Made by a program: the position numbers and the translations under genes
Shown: one piece after another, positions 12,081-23,744 of the stretch
Layout: each line of letters opens with the position of its first letter
Position numbering within the stretch: position 1 is the first letter of the stretch
NCBI RefSeq assembly: GCF_001704415.2
Contig: NC_030811.1
Location: 76,154,069-76,218,068 of the forward strand
Reading direction: 5' to 3'
DNA length: 64,000 nucleotides
Origin: Capra hircus
Lineage: Eukaryota > Chordata > Mammalia > Artiodactyla > Bovidae
The notes under the pieces: model-generated
Told to the model about the DNA's origin: nothing
Databases searched by the model: none
What the model saw: only the letters and a program-made list of their open reading frames with translations

Positions 12081-12576
12081 AGGGTTTTTTTTAGCTTAAT
12101 AATTCATATTAAAAAAAATTTTAATGAGGTATGGTTGGTATACAATATTATGTAAGTTTAAAGTATTCAACATAGTGACTGACAATTTTTAAAGGTTATA
12201 TTCCATTTTAGTTATTATAAAAAATTGGCTATATCCCATGTTATACTATATATCCTTGCAGCTTATTTTATAAATAGCAGTTTGTACCTCTTAATACCCT
12301 ACCCATATCCTGTTCCTCCCCACTTTCCTCTCCGTACTGGTAACCACTCGCATGTTCTCTGTATCTGTGAGTATGTTTCTTTTTTAAAAATTACATTCAG
12401 TAACTATATTTTTCAGGTCCCACATATAAGTGATATTATATAGTATGCATATTTCTCTGACTACTTTCACTTAGCATAGTACCCTCCAGGTCCATCCATG
12501 TTGCGGAAATTTTCATTCTTTTTCATGGCTGAGTAGTAGTCCATTGTATTTAAATATTTGTTTATTTATCTGACTG

Positions 12577-13007
12577 TGATATGAGAGTTGGACTGTGAAG
12601 AAGGCTGAGTGCCAAAGAATTGATGCTTTTGAACTGTGGTGTTGGAGAAGACTCTTGAGAGTCCCTTGGACTGCAAGGAGATCCAACCAGTCCATTCTAA
12701 AGGAGATCAACCCTGGGATTTCTTTGGAAGGAATGATGCTAAAGCTGAAGCTCCAGTACTTTGGCCACCTCATGCAAAGAGTTGACTCATTGGAAAAGAC
12801 TCTGATGCTGGGAGGGATTGGGGGCAGGAAGAGAAGGGGTCGACCAAGGATGAGATGGCTGGATGGCATCACGGACTCGATGGACGTTGAGTCTGAGTGA
12901 ACTCCGGGAGATGGTGATGGACAGGGAGGCCTGGCGTGCTGCGATTCATGGGGTCGCAGAGTCAGACATGACTGAGCCACTGAACTGAACTGAACTGAAC
13001 TGAACTG
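12577..13007 (+). mobile_element. BovB LINE, 3' fragment
   Basis: The last part of BovB inside the old L1. An open frame at 12595-12900 carries AFELWCWRRLLRVPWTARRS and RMRWLDGITDSMD. It ends with four to five GAACT repeats at about 12981-13006. It is close to consensus, so comparatively recent. Confidence 0.92.
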
Positions 13008-13133
13008 GTTCTTAGTTGTGGCATCTGGGATCTTCAATCTTCACTGCAGCATGCAAACTCTCAGTTGTAGCATATGGGATCTGGCTCCCTGGAGTGTGGA
13101 GTCTTAGCCACTAGATCAATAGGTAAGTCCCTT
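13008..13133 (-). repeat. CHR-type tRNA-derived SINE fragment
   Basis: Antisense artiodactyl SINE with TTAGTTGTGGCATCTGGGAT, TGCAGCATGCAAACTCTCAG and AGTCTTAGCCACTAGATCAA, and the tRNA-like head on the right. It lies directly against the BovB tail inside the old L1. Confidence 0.75.
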
Positions 13134-16100
13134 ATTGTATTTATATATACCACATCTTTTTTATTCATTCACCTGTTAGTGGACACTTACATAGGACACA
13201 ACACTTAGGTTGCTTCCATATCTTAGCAATTGTAAATGCTATTAATATTGGGGTACAAGTATCTTTTCAAATTACTGTTTTTTTCAGATAAATAACCAGG
13301 AGTAGACTTGCTGGGTTTTATGTTAGTCCTAGGTTTTTTTTTTTTTGCAAAACTTCCATACTGTTCTCTATAGTGGCTGCACCAATTTACATGCCCATTA
13401 AGTATAAGAAGGTTCCCCTTCCTCCACATCCTTACCAATATTTTTTATTTGTGGTATTTTATGATGAGAGCTATTTTGACAAATGTGACATCTCATTATG
13501 CTTTTAATTTGAATTTCTCTGATTATTATGATGTTGAGCATCTTTTCAAGTGATGATGGCCATTGGTATGACTTGTTTGGGAAAAAAATGTCTATTTGGA
13601 ACTTCTACCCATTTTTTAATCTTTTTTTTTTTTTTTACATTGAGTTGTAAGAGCTGTTCATATACTTTGGATATAAGCCTCTAATGGCTGTATAATTTGC
13701 AAATATTTTCTCCCATTCAGTAGGCTGTCTTTTTATTTTGTTGATGATTTCCTATACTGTGCAAAAGCTTTTAAATTTAATCAGGTCCCATTTACTTTTG
13801 TTTCCACTTTCTTTGCTTTAGGAGAGCTCATCCAAAATATTGCTACAATTTATGTCAAAGAGTGTTCCACCTATGCTTTCTTTTTGACCTTTTGTTTCTG
13901 GTATTACATTTAATTCTTTAACTCATCCTTAATTTGTGTTTGCATATGATGTTAAGAGAATATTCTAATTTTATTCTTTTACATGTACCTGACCAGTTTT
14001 CCCAGGACCACTTATTGAAAAGACTGTTTATTTGTTTTTTTTTTCCTATTATATATTCTTGCCTACTTTGTCACAGATTAATTGACCATAAGTGCGTGGG
14101 TTTATTTCTTGGCTCTCTGTTCTGTTCCACTGATCTGCACCCTTGTTTTTGTGCCAATTCCATGCTGTTTTGATTACTCTAGCTTTTAGTACAGTCTGAA
14201 GTCAGAGCATGTGATTCTTCCAGCTTCCTTCTTCTTTGAAGATCATTTAGTTATTTAGGGTCTTCTGTGTTACCATACAAATTTTAGAAATACTTAATCA
14301 TGTGAAAAAATGCCCTTAGTATTTTGATAGAGATTACACTGAATCTGTAGCCTGCTCTGGTTAGTATGGTCATTTTATAAAATTAAATTTTCCCATCAAT
14401 GAACATGGCATACCTTTCCACCTGTTTGAATTACCTTCCATTTCTTTCATCCAGTGTCTTATAGTTTTCCAAATACAAACATTTACCTCTTTAGGTAAGT
14501 TTATTCTTAAGTATTTTATTATATTTGATGAGATGGTAAATGGGATTGTTTTCTTAATTTCTCTGATAGTTCATTGTTAGTGTGCAAATAACAGATTTCT
14601 CTGTATTAATTTTGTATCCTGCAACTTCACTAATTTAGTGATAAGCTCTAGTAGTTTTGTCAGTATCATCTTTAGGATTTTCTGTGTACAGTATATCATC
14701 TGCAAAGAGTGACTGTTTTACTTCTTCCTTTCCAATCTGGATTCCATTTATTCCTTTTTTTTTTGTCTGACTGCTGTGGCAAGAAATTCCAAAACTATGC
14801 TGAGTAAAACTGGCAAGAGTGGGCATCCTTGTCTTGTTCCTGATCTTAGAGTAAATGCTTTCAGCTTTTAACCACTAAGTACGTTTGCACTGCTTTGTCA
14901 TATATGGTCTTTATTATGCTGAGGTATGTACTCTCTAGGCCCATTTTCTAGAGCGTTTTAAAAACACAAATGAATGCTGAACTTTGTCAAAACCTTTTCC
15001 TCCTCCTATGGAGATGATCATGTGGTTTTTATTATTCAGTTTGTTAATATGGTGTATCACATTGATTGATTTGTGTATACTGAGAAATTCTTGCATCCCT
15101 GAGATAAATCCCACTTGATCACCATGTATGATCCTTTTGCTGTATTGTTGGATTTGATTTGACAATATTTTGTTGAGGATTTTCACATCAATATTCATCA
15201 GTTATAATGGCCTATAATTTGTATATGTGTATAATTATCTTTGTTAGTTTTGATCTTATGGTGATTCTGGCCATGTGGGATGAGTTCAGCAGTGTTCTTT
15301 CCTCTGCAATTTTTTGGAATAGTTTAAGAAGCATAAATGCTAACTAGTCTCTAAATGTTTGCTAGGCTTCATCTGTGAAGCCATCTGGTCATGGACTTTT
15401 TGTTTGTTGGGAATTTTTTGTCACTAATTCAATTTCATTACTTATAATTGATTTGTTCATATTTTCTACTTCTGAGTCAGTCTTGGGAGTCTACTATTGA
15501 TTCCTTTTAGCATACATTTTTAGGATCTGCCTATTTCTTCAATGTTGTCCCCTTTTTTGACATATAGTTGTTTGCAGTAGTCTCTTATGGTCCTTTGTAT
15601 TCCAGTAGCATCAGTTGTAACTTCTCCTTTTTCATTTCTGACTTTATTGATTTGGATCTTTCTTTTCTCAATCAATCTGGCTAATGGTTTATCAATTCAG
15701 ATTATCTTTTCCAAGAATAAGCTCTTAGCTTCACTGATCTTTTCTATTGTATTTTTTAAGAGTCTACTTCATTTATTTCTGCTCTGATTTTTATGATTTC
15801 TTCCCTTTGACTAATTTTGGGTTTTGTTTGTTTTTTCCAAGATAGGAAAGTTTTCAGCTATTATGTCTTCAATTATGTTCTTAGCCTCTTTCTCTCTGTT
15901 CTGTGGGGATCCTAAAATGCAAATAAAAATGAGCTTGACGTTGTCTCAGAAGTCTCTTGAAACGTCATTTCTATTCATTGTTTTCTCTTCAGCATAACTG
16001 ATTTCCACTACTCTGTTTTCCAGCTTCAGATCCATTCCTCTGTATTAGTCTACTACTGATTGATTTTACTGTATTTTTCATTTCAGTTATTATATTCTTC

Positions 16101-16651
16101 ATCTGTTTGGTTGTTCTTTTTTTCTTTGTTAAAAACTTCTAACTTATCAGTCTTTGCAGCCATTCTTTTCCTAAGTTCTTTGGCCATTTTTATGATGATA
16201 TCCTAAAACTCTTTCTTGGTTAGATTTCATATCTCCCACTTCACTTAGTTCTTCTTCTGCGGTTTTATCTCAATCCTTTGTTTGGAACATGGTCCTCTGT
16301 TGCCTCATTTTGCCTAACTAGCTGTTTTTGTTTTTTATGTATCTGACATGTTGGTTAAGTCTTCCAGTCATGAAGAAATGATCTTCTGTGTTCCAGCAGT
16401 GCACTCTCCTCTCATCAAAAGCTATATGCCTTAGGAGTTCCCCCTATGAGGGCATGGGTCTTTCTGTTTTGGCAGACTCACTGTGTAGGTGGTCTGGTAG
16501 GCTTGGTTGGCCCCTGATCAGTTTGGTTGCCAGGTGCTTCCTTGTGCAGAGGCTGCTGGCCATTGGTTGATGGAACCAGGTAAAGAGGTGGTTGACTATA
16601 GAGGCCTTGGGGCTAGTGCTAGGTAGTGGCAGCATCCAGGAGATCCCAGGA

Positions 16652-16713
16652 CAAACAGGTATTTTTCAAAGTCATTAAGTTTGTGGTAATTTGTTACGAA
16701 AGAAAACTAACAG
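16652..16713 (+). repeat. MLT1-type LTR, 3' end of the split copy
   Basis: AAGTTTGTGGTAATTTGTTA at about 16676-16695 is the typical 3' end of an MLT1 LTR. It continues the fragment at 11740-12080. AACAGG followed by a T-rich stretch occurs on both sides of the L1 (12079 and 16654), an imperfect candidate target duplication. Confidence 0.7.
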
Positions 16714-16754
16714 CAAAGTACAAATTTTGAAAAGATTTCTCCAAGACATTCCAG

Positions 16755-16760
16755 TTTATT
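16755..16760 (-). promoter_or_regulatory. Candidate FAM185A poly(A) signal
   Basis: TTTATT on the + strand, AATAAA on the - strand, 94 nt after the FAM185A stop. The MLT1 remnant begins about 40 nt further on. A short 3' UTR ending near 16735 fits, but longer forms are possible. Confidence 0.45.
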
Positions 16761-16853
16761 GTTTTCAACATTTGTATGAACACTGGTATTTGCTTTTTTG
16801 TAGTCATAGATCTACTAGTCATTGTTAAAAATTAGAAATATAATTCAAGTCAT

Positions 16854-16966
16854 TCAGTCCTGCAGCTTCAGAGACTGAAACCAGCTTTGGCTTCTAAAAC
16901 GTATAGTTCCTTTTGGGGCATCAGCCTTAATCCATTTTTCATGTTCGCTTGTTTGATTCAGGAATC
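16854..16966 (-). CDS. FAM185A: FAM185A terminal coding exon
   Basis: Last coding exon of FAM185A. The acceptor TTGTGTTTCAG precedes 16966. The first two bases complete a glycine codon begun in the exon at 35150, then 36 codons run to TGA at 16854-16856. The peptide contains EKWIKADAPKGTIRF and ends QSWFQSLKLQD, the conserved C-terminus of mammalian FAM185A as I recall it. FAM185A is a poorly characterised DUF4097 (bacterial-adhesin-like beta-repeat) protein, and I assign no activity to it. The other frames are blocked by stops. The entry phase matches the exit phase of the preceding exon, which supports the chain strongly. Confidence 0.92.
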
Positions 16967-17194
16967 CTGAAACACAAAATTGCATAAAGTTATATCCTGA
17001 CTGACAAGAGCAATACTGACTACATATATCCTAACAATACATCTCTAAAACTAAAAAGCATTTCAAACAGCAAAAATCTTAGTAAAGATAGCCTGAATTG
17101 GAAGAGTTGCAAAGAGGTTAGTTACCTGGGCTTATTCTCTCCTTTCTTTTCCTCAAAACAACGTGGAAACTGTTTTTTATTTATTCATTTTTGT
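16967..17194. other. Start of FAM185A last intron (3' side), unassigned
   Basis: Intronic sequence next to the terminal exon. It contains the acceptor-side pyrimidine tract but no other feature. Confidence 0.4.
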
Positions 17195-17675
17195 ATGCAA
17201 GTTTTAAAAAGAGCTTTATTTAAGCATAACTGACTAAATAATGCATGTATTTAAAGTATGTAATGTAATAAGCTTTTACATATGAAAAGTCTGAAAAGCC
17301 ATCCTCAAGAGGTTTGACGGAAAACAACAAAATTCTGTAAAGCAATTATCCTTCGATTAAAAAAAAAATGAACATATCCATCACTCCCAAAAGTTTTCTT
17401 GTGTCCCTTTGTAATATTTCCCTCCTGCTCTGCCATGCCTGTCGTATCTGCACCTCTTCCAATCTCTCAACAATTACTAATCTACTTTGTGTCACTATGA
17501 ATTCATTTCATTTGCTAAGATTTTAATAAATAGACTCATACAATATGTACCGTATGTAGTCTTTTAAAAAATATCTAGGTTCTTTCAGCATAATTATTTT
17601 AAGGTTTGTTCACATGGTAGCATGTCTCAGGTGGTTTCCTTACACACATGCTGATCCATACTTTGCTAAATAGTC
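17195..17675 (-). repeat. Old L1 3'-end fragment
   Basis: Antisense old L1. It begins AGAGCTTTATTTAAGCATAA, with ATTTCCCTCCTGCTCTGCC, ATAAATAGACTCATACAATA and CTTTCAGCATAATTATTTTA further on. A foreign A-rich piece at about 17311-17371 (GTAAAGCAATTATCCTTCG then an A run) interrupts it and resembles the 3' end of another retroelement. The family was not assigned. Confidence 0.6.
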
Positions 17676-17816
17676 ATGGGCACCCTGTATAACCCGGCTC
17701 ACTCTGGAACTTTCTCTTGTTAACTCTAACAGCCCTCTACCTGTGTTACCCCTCTCCCTGCCCAACAGCCTGGAAACTTTCAAGCTAATGGGCTATGGCA
17801 ATCATTGTGCTCACCT
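17676..17816. other. Unassigned intronic stretch
   Basis: C/T-rich sequence between the old L1 and the T-run that marks the tail of the SMARCA5 retrocopy. Not recognised. Confidence 0.35.
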
Positions 17817-18868
17817 GTTTTTTTTTTTTTTGCCATCTCTAGTCTGCTGCTGCTGCTAAGTCATTTCAGTCGTGTCCGACTCTGTGCGACCCCATAGACG
17901 GCAGCCCACCAGGCTCCCCCGTCCCTGGGATTCTCCAGGCAAGAACACTGGAGTGGGCCGCCATCTCCTCCAATGGATGAAAGTGAAAAGTGAAAGTAAA
18001 GTCGCTCAGTCATGTCTAACTCTTTAGCAACCCCATGGACTGCAGCCTCCGTCCATGGGATTTTCCAGGCAAGAGTACTGGAGTAGGGTGCCATTGCCTT
18101 CTCCGTCTCTAGTCTTCTAGTTCTCTTTTTTCTTTCAATCAAGGTAGTTAAGGTGTTATACCTCTGGAGTTCCACTGCAATTCTGGACTTAAGAAACCAG
18201 TCAAATCTGAACTGAGGAATATTGTAAATACACTGTCTGAATTCATCATATACATTTTCTTTGTTGAATCCAAGCACACAAATCAAGGAAACAAACTCTC
18301 TTCTCTACTATAGTTTTCTCCTTCCTTAGTATATATGATGTTCCCACCTGCTGAAAAGGTACTTTGTACCATTCAGTCTTTGTGTCAAGACTTTGTATCT
18401 TTGATATAAACTCTCTGAATTCTTGCCTCTCCCCTTTGATTTGAGCCATAATCTTGTCTATTTCTTTACTGCATCTTTCACAAAAGATAGTTGAGTATTC
18501 AGTGACTTCCTCTGGAGATTTTTCCTTCCATTTCTTTTGCTGTATTTCCAGTATCATCATATCCCAACTTCTCATGAAACTGCTTAAAATCTTTCTCATT
18601 CAACTGGTGAATCTTTGTGTTAGAGGCTTCTTTTTCCTCTAATCTTCATTATTAAAGGATTCACAATTTTGTCAATTTTAATCTCTTCATCTTTGTGTGC
18701 CTGTACTGCATTTAACAGATCATTATTACAATCTTTTAAAAAGTAAGAACTTTTACCTCCCCAATCATGAGTTGCTTGCTTATGGAAAGAGAAGCCAAAT
18801 CTACCTATTTCCTTCTGCAGCAATAGAGACCATGCAGTGCTATTACTATTAATAAACTGAACACACAA
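17817..18868 (-). pseudogene. SMARCA5: SMARCA5 (SNF2H) processed pseudogene
   Basis: Intronless, broken copy of the part of SMARCA5 mRNA that encodes the HAND-SANT-SLIDE nucleosome-contact region. The functional gene makes the ISWI chromatin-remodelling ATPase. Reading the - strand, LLNAVQAHKDEEIKIDK lies in the 18868-18620 frame, DKIMAQIKGERQ and LDTKTEWYKVPFQQ in the 18599-18246 frame, and GFNKENVYDEFRQC and PQFRFDWFLKSR in the 18286-17861 frame. These match SMARCA5 better than SMARCA1 (LDTK rather than LDAK; FDWFLKSR). At least two frameshifts and a stop at the conserved FTNWNK site disable it. An A-rich end (T-run 17817-17834) follows, and a Bov-A2 SINE at 17846-18105 splits the 3' end. 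There are no introns, so it is retrotransposed. It lies antisense to nothing and is in sense with FAM185A. Confidence 0.88.
17846..18105 (-). repeat. Bov-A2 SINE inside SMARCA5 pseudogene
   Basis: Antisense Bov-A2 dimer: TGCTGCTGCTGCTAAGTC tail, then two Bov-A monomers (GACCCCATAGACGGCAGCCC and AACCCCATGGACTGCAGCCT). A perfect 10-bp duplication, TCTCTAGTCT, flanks it at 17836-17845 and 18106-18115. It therefore entered after the retrocopy. Confidence 0.93.
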
Positions 18869-19325
18869 GTGATTTTAGCTTATGAAAAATACAAGTAAGA
18901 CAGTTTATAAAGTTCCATTTAGCTTGCTGGAAAAGAGCTTTCTCTTGCCAATAAGTAATTTACTAAAAGCTCTGAACTTTGGGTTGAATCTATGGAGACT
19001 CTAATTCTAATTTGTAAAGTTTATAAATTCCTTCCTACAAAAATCTTGTAACAAGGATTGGAACTTGGGGTTGCAGAAACCTTGTTCCTTTTTTAATTCC
19101 CTTTGCCAATGAAAATCAGGCAATATTTTTTGACCAAGAAATGGGAAATGACTATTCTATCCCCATGTGGCTTGGCTTCCATTAATTGGGGAAAAAAGTT
19201 TACTCTCAGGATGTTTTTAAACTTATGCATTTGCTCTCAAAATCTGCCATGTTCAAATTTACCCAAGTATATAAATATTCAAGTTGGACATTTATATGAT
19301 TGATTGATTTCTAAATACCTAATTG
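18869..19325. other. FAM185A intronic sequence, unassigned
   Basis: AT-rich sequence upstream of the retrocopy. It may include a little more diverged retrocopy at its left end. No other feature was recognised. Confidence 0.35.
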
Positions 19326-19881
19326 AGAGGTGTTACACTTGGTGATTGCAGCCATGAAATTAAAAGAAGCTTGCTCCTTGGAAGGAAAGTTATGACCAAC
19401 CTAAACAGCATATTCAAAAGCAGAGGCATTACTTTGCCAACAAAGGTCTGTCTAGTCAAGGCTATGGTTTTTCTAGTGGTCATGTATGGATGTGAGAGTT
19501 GGACTGTGAAGAAGGCTGAGCGCCAAAGAATTGATGCTTTTGAACTGTGGTGTTGGAGAAGACTCTTTAGAGTCCCTTGGACTGCAAGGAGATCCAACCA
19601 GTCCATTCTAAAGGAGATCAGTCATGGGTGTTCTTTGGAAGGACTGATGCTAAAGCTGAAACTCCAGTACTTTGGCCACCTCATGTGAAGAGTTGACTCA
19701 CTGGAAAAGACTCTGATGCTGGGAGGGATTGGGGGCAGGAGGAGAAGGGGATGAGAGAGGATGAGATGGCTGGATGGCATCACCGATTTGATGGACATGA
19801 ATTTGGGTGAACTCCGGGTGTGCTGCAATTTATAGGGTCGCAGAGAGTCGGTCACGACTGAGTGACTGAACTGAACTGAAC
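19326..19881 (+). mobile_element. BovB LINE, 3' fragment
   Basis: 5'-truncated BovB. An open frame at 19323-19688 carries CSHEIKRSLLLGRKVMTNL, VVMYGCESWTVKKAE and AFELWCWRRLFRVPW. It ends GAACTGAACTGAAC. The last third has small deletions and lacks the GGGAGATGGTGATGGAC stretch. No clear flanking duplication. Confidence 0.92.
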
Positions 19882-20590
19882 ACATTATTTAACCCAAAAT
19901 GAACCTGATCTAATCAGCATTAGCCATGGACAAGGATAGGGCTGTAAGGTAACTGGCAAAATTTCTGTCTCTTGTTTAAAAATAGGCTTAAGCATCTTGA
20001 CTAAGGTGAGCTTCTTCCTGCCACCTACCCCAGCACTCCCCACTCCAAGCCCTGTAACTGAGTTTATTTACATTGGGTTCAGAGGGATAATTCTGGTGCT
20101 GTCTTATAGGGAACCGACTAAATTTCATTGCATCACAGTTGGAGGATTCCCTCTTTTATATTATAAACACTAATGACCACCCAAAGTGGGAAGCACCATG
20201 CTAAATATCTTAGGGAGGTTTAAACAATGTATAGACATGCTAATATCCTCAAAAAGCTTACCAGCTGGCTAAGAAAATAAATTATACACTTAAGAAAAAG
20301 CATGAAAATAATTACTTTGAAATCTTATTATTTTATGTATTTCACAAACAAAAGCTCTAATACCAAACACAAGCACATGCCAAATATTTTAATGTTGTCA
20401 ACATTCTTAAACTGTTTACATACAGTCTTCCTTTGACAAAAGTGCAACCCAGGACATCTTAACAAATTTCTACAAGAAAGTGTTTTTGAGCTAGTTTAAT
20501 GCTGCCCATCATTGTATTTTCTCTCAATTATCATGGATAATGACAAAGTCAACAGTAGACTACGCAAGTATACAATTAATCAGTTTTGCC
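19882..20590. other. FAM185A intronic sequence, unassigned
   Basis: No gene or nameable repeat was recognised. Confidence 0.35.
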
Positions 20591-21260
20591 CAAGAAATAT
20601 TATTCTGTGTCTAATTCCACCAACTGTATTTCTCATCTCAGATAAAGCAGCTTTCATTTCTAGAAATTCAATTTTAGTCTGGCTATTTTCACTCAGCATA
20701 ATGCCTTTAGGTTCTAGCAAAGTTGTATTAATAGATCGTTCTTTTTCATTACTGAACAGTACTCCAATGTATGGACATATCACACAGTGTGTGTGACAAT
20801 TTACTGGTAGAAGTATATTTTAGTCATTTCCAGCTTGGGCCTATTGGAAATAAAGCTATGAATACCTATGTACAGGTTTTTATGTGAAACACTAAGCTTC
20901 ATTTCTCCAAAGTAAATGCCCAGGAATGTCATATGGATCATATGGTAGTTTTACACTTAGTTTTGTTTTGTTTTTTTTTTAACAAAATGACAGGCTGAAT
21001 TCAGGAGTGGCTATATTATTTTACACACCCAACAGCAATGCAGGAGAGACCCAATCTCTCCACATCCTTGCCAGTATTTGATATTATCAGTATTTCTTAT
21101 TTTGGCCATGCTAATAGGTATGTAGTAGCATCTCATTCTGGTTTTAATTCATATCTCATGATTGACTAGCGATATTGAACATGTTTTTGTATTTTCACTT
21201 GCTATCTTAAATTTTCTATGGCTGTACTGTTTCTTAAATTTTACATTATTATACTTCTAT
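20591..21260 (-). repeat. Old L1 3' fragment
   Basis: Antisense old L1: TTTCACTCAGCATAATGCC, GGAAATAAAGCTATGAATAC, CCAGGAATGTCATATGGATC, CTCTCCACATCCTTGCCAG and TAGTAGCATCTCATTCTGG in the order expected for an L1 3' region. Strongly decayed. Confidence 0.7.
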
Positions 21261-21436
21261 GTGCACAAATCTTTTTTTCTTCATTACTGGGAAGAGTTTC
21301 CTCAGGCTAAGATTTGGCTACAGTTCAGTCTTTCTTGAATGACCAAAATAAACATGAAAACAAAATAAAAAGAAACAAACCCAGGCATCACAGAATTTAC
21401 ATGCTCTAAGACTGGGGTCTGCACTTTGATCTCTAG

Positions 21437-21618
21437 TCTAGAGAGTCAGCAAATTATGGCCCACAGGCCAAATCTGGCCTGAGGCCTGTTTTTATAGGCC
21501 AAGAGCTAAGTATGACTTCCACATTTTTAAAGGGTTATTAAAAAAAAAAAAAGAATACACAACAGAAACCATATGTAGCCTGAAAAATATAACATTCACA
21601 ATCTGTCCTTAACAGGTA
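21437..21618. repeat. Old non-autonomous DNA-transposon-like repeat
   Basis: GTCAGCAAATTATGGCCCAC then CCAAATCTGGCCTG and GCCTGTTTTTATAGGCC, ending TAAAGTTTGCGGATG. This is a common mammalian medium-reiteration repeat that I cannot name with certainty. A related piece from the same family is at 45278-45500. Confidence 0.55.
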
Positions 21619-22538
21619 AAGTTTGCGGATGAATAGAAACAAAACCTGACCTTCCTTTTTTGGTAAACCTTAACAAACAAAGCTGATATCTATCTAATAC
21701 ATTCCCAGGAAGTTAAACTTTAACAAAATGGAGAAACAAAAATACCTTAATAGCACAAATAATCTGAAGGCAGTTTCTACATTAACTCTCTGTCAACGTA
21801 GTTTTAAGCAGCCAGCCATAAACCTATAGCATTCTTCCATGCTACCAAATTTCTTCCTAGTCATCCTGAAGCACATCTACATGACTGTCAAATCAACATT
21901 TCTCCAAATGCTATAAACTGGAAGAAAACCAAAACTTGTGTGTTCTAAAAAAAAGTTATTCCTATGAGTCATGTCAAAAGACTAGACTTTTTTTCTTGTT
22001 TGGAAAGAAAATATTGTCTCTAGCTCTTAAAAGTGGCATCCTCTGGGCTTAGTCTCATTTCAACCTCTTTTCCAACCAATGAACTAGTTTTCCAATAGAA
22101 ATCACAATACCATTAAATATATAAGTTTCTGGCATACAAACAAGCTGAGAACTCTCTTCTGACTTGGTAGTTTATTTTGATCCCAAATGAACTTACTTTT
22201 ATCATGCTTTACATTTACAGTTTGACTAAAAGTGAACCCAGTAATATTTAATACCACTCTCCCTACCATGCAGACAATGTCAAACAAACAACTGTTTGGC
22301 TGACAACATATTTTATTTTTAATACTCTCTAATCATTTAAATTGGGGCACTTTTAAGACAGAAGAACTTTGTACCACATGCACTTCTGGTCTTAAGAGAA
22401 TGGCTTGATATACAATGGGGAGGTTTCAAATTTAAGTTGGTGAATCCAGTTTAAAACTTAGTAGAGAAGTCAATTTATTTCTAGAAATATCTGACCTAAG
22501 CTATTTACCACCTATCCAATTTACCATATATATATGCT
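21619..22538. other. FAM185A intronic sequence, unassigned
   Basis: No gene or nameable repeat. A short TA run near 22528 abuts the SINE that follows. Confidence 0.35.
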
Positions 22539-22757
22539 GTGCTGTGCTTAGTAGCTCAGTCGTGTCTGACTCTTAGTGACCCCATGGACTGCAGCCCACC
22601 AGACTCCTCTATCCATGGGGATTCTCCAGGCAAGTATACTGGAGTGGGTTGCCATGCCCTTGTCATATCAAGGGAATCTTCCCAACCCAGGGATTGAACT
22701 CAGGTCTCCCACATTGCAGGCAGATTCTTTATCATTTGAGATACCAGGGAAGCCCTA
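22539..22757 (-). repeat. Bov-tA SINE
   Basis: Antisense Bov-tA. The Bov-A part comes first (AGTAGCTCAGTCGTGTCTGA, GGACTGCAGCCCACCAGAC), followed by the tRNA-like part (CCCAGGGATTGAACTCAGGT, TTCTTTATCATTTGAGATAC). It ends ACCAGGGAAGCCC. Confidence 0.92.
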
Positions 22758-23744
22758 TCATATATGGATAGAACACAAAACTTTAGAATCAAGGATCTCA
22801 AAAGGATCAGATAATATATCCCAAAGAATACACTGTGCATAACTCTTTAGTAGGTAAGTGTTTTAGCCTAAAGTTCCAGGCTTTCTTTTGACCTTAGAAT
22901 AGCACGTATTTATAAATCACTTTAAGAATTATACAACATACATTTATTTATCAGTAATGGCAACAACAAGGGAAACCATGGAGCAGGAAATCAAATAAAA
23001 TTACAGGCTGACACATGCTAACCCTGTGGGAAGCCTGAGCCCTAGGAACTAAAGTTTACTGGCATGGTTTCTTATAGAAATCACGCTACAGATACAATCC
23101 AGACCTCTTAGCAGAGAGGGTATTTCTGTTTCTATGCCTCACAGACTCTGTAACGAAGGCCCAGAAGAGCTGAGCTCAGCTGCCTATAATAACAACTCAC
23201 ATATAAAGCTGCTCATTACTTCCAAAACTGGGTTTCAGATTGGAAATCTCCACAGAAAAAACAATCTGTTTTGATTTTCAAGACCTCTTAAATTATTACA
23301 TCCAGTTCATAAAAGAGATCTGTGGACTTTTGAGCACCAGTTTTGAAATAAAAATGAAACATAAAGGTTCTCTAAACTTAATAACTTGTTCATACAGCTC
23401 TCTCTACAAAAGACTGCTAAAATCTTTATCTGAAATCTCTCTGTATTACCACTCTCATGGATTTAATCTAATATCAGAGACAATCTACGGATCCATTTGG
23501 GGCCCGGTCTCCGTGTATCATATGCCACTTGACAACAGGAATCTGATTCTTGGGCTGTGAGCAGGAAATAAACTTTGTTCTGCAATTTGATCCTTCCTGG
23601 TTTAGGAAACAGAGGCTAGAGTATAAGACATAATAACACAAAAAATAATTAAATGGGCTAAGGATCATCATAACGAATGAGGTAAGCATACATCTTCCTC
23701 ACAGCATCCATTTACAATCATAATTTAAAATTTGATACATTTTT
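22758..23744. other. FAM185A intronic sequence, unassigned
   Basis: A 106-codon + strand open frame at 23240-23560 has no recognisable motif and no splice context. No repeat was identified. Confidence 0.35.

Larger units (their letters stand above)
12086..16650 (-). mobile_element. Old L1, long but decayed, split by BovB and a SINE
   Basis: Reverse-strand L1 inserted in an MLT1 LTR. The 3' UTR lies at 12086-12576 and 13134 onward. ORF2 reverse transcriptase is recognisable at 15198-14935 (INVIHHINKLNNKNHMIISI, DQVGFISGMQ) and 14826-14635 with the FADD box at 14695-14706. Sequence resembling the 5' end of old mammalian L1 (GC-richer, 16380-16650) closes it. About 4 kb remains after subtracting the insertions, so part is deleted. 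Many stops; not functional. Confidence 0.85.

Noticed and set aside
23240..23560. 106-codon + strand open frame
   Set aside because: No motif, no splice context, AT-rich composition, and overlapping frames on the other strand are similar. Likely chance.
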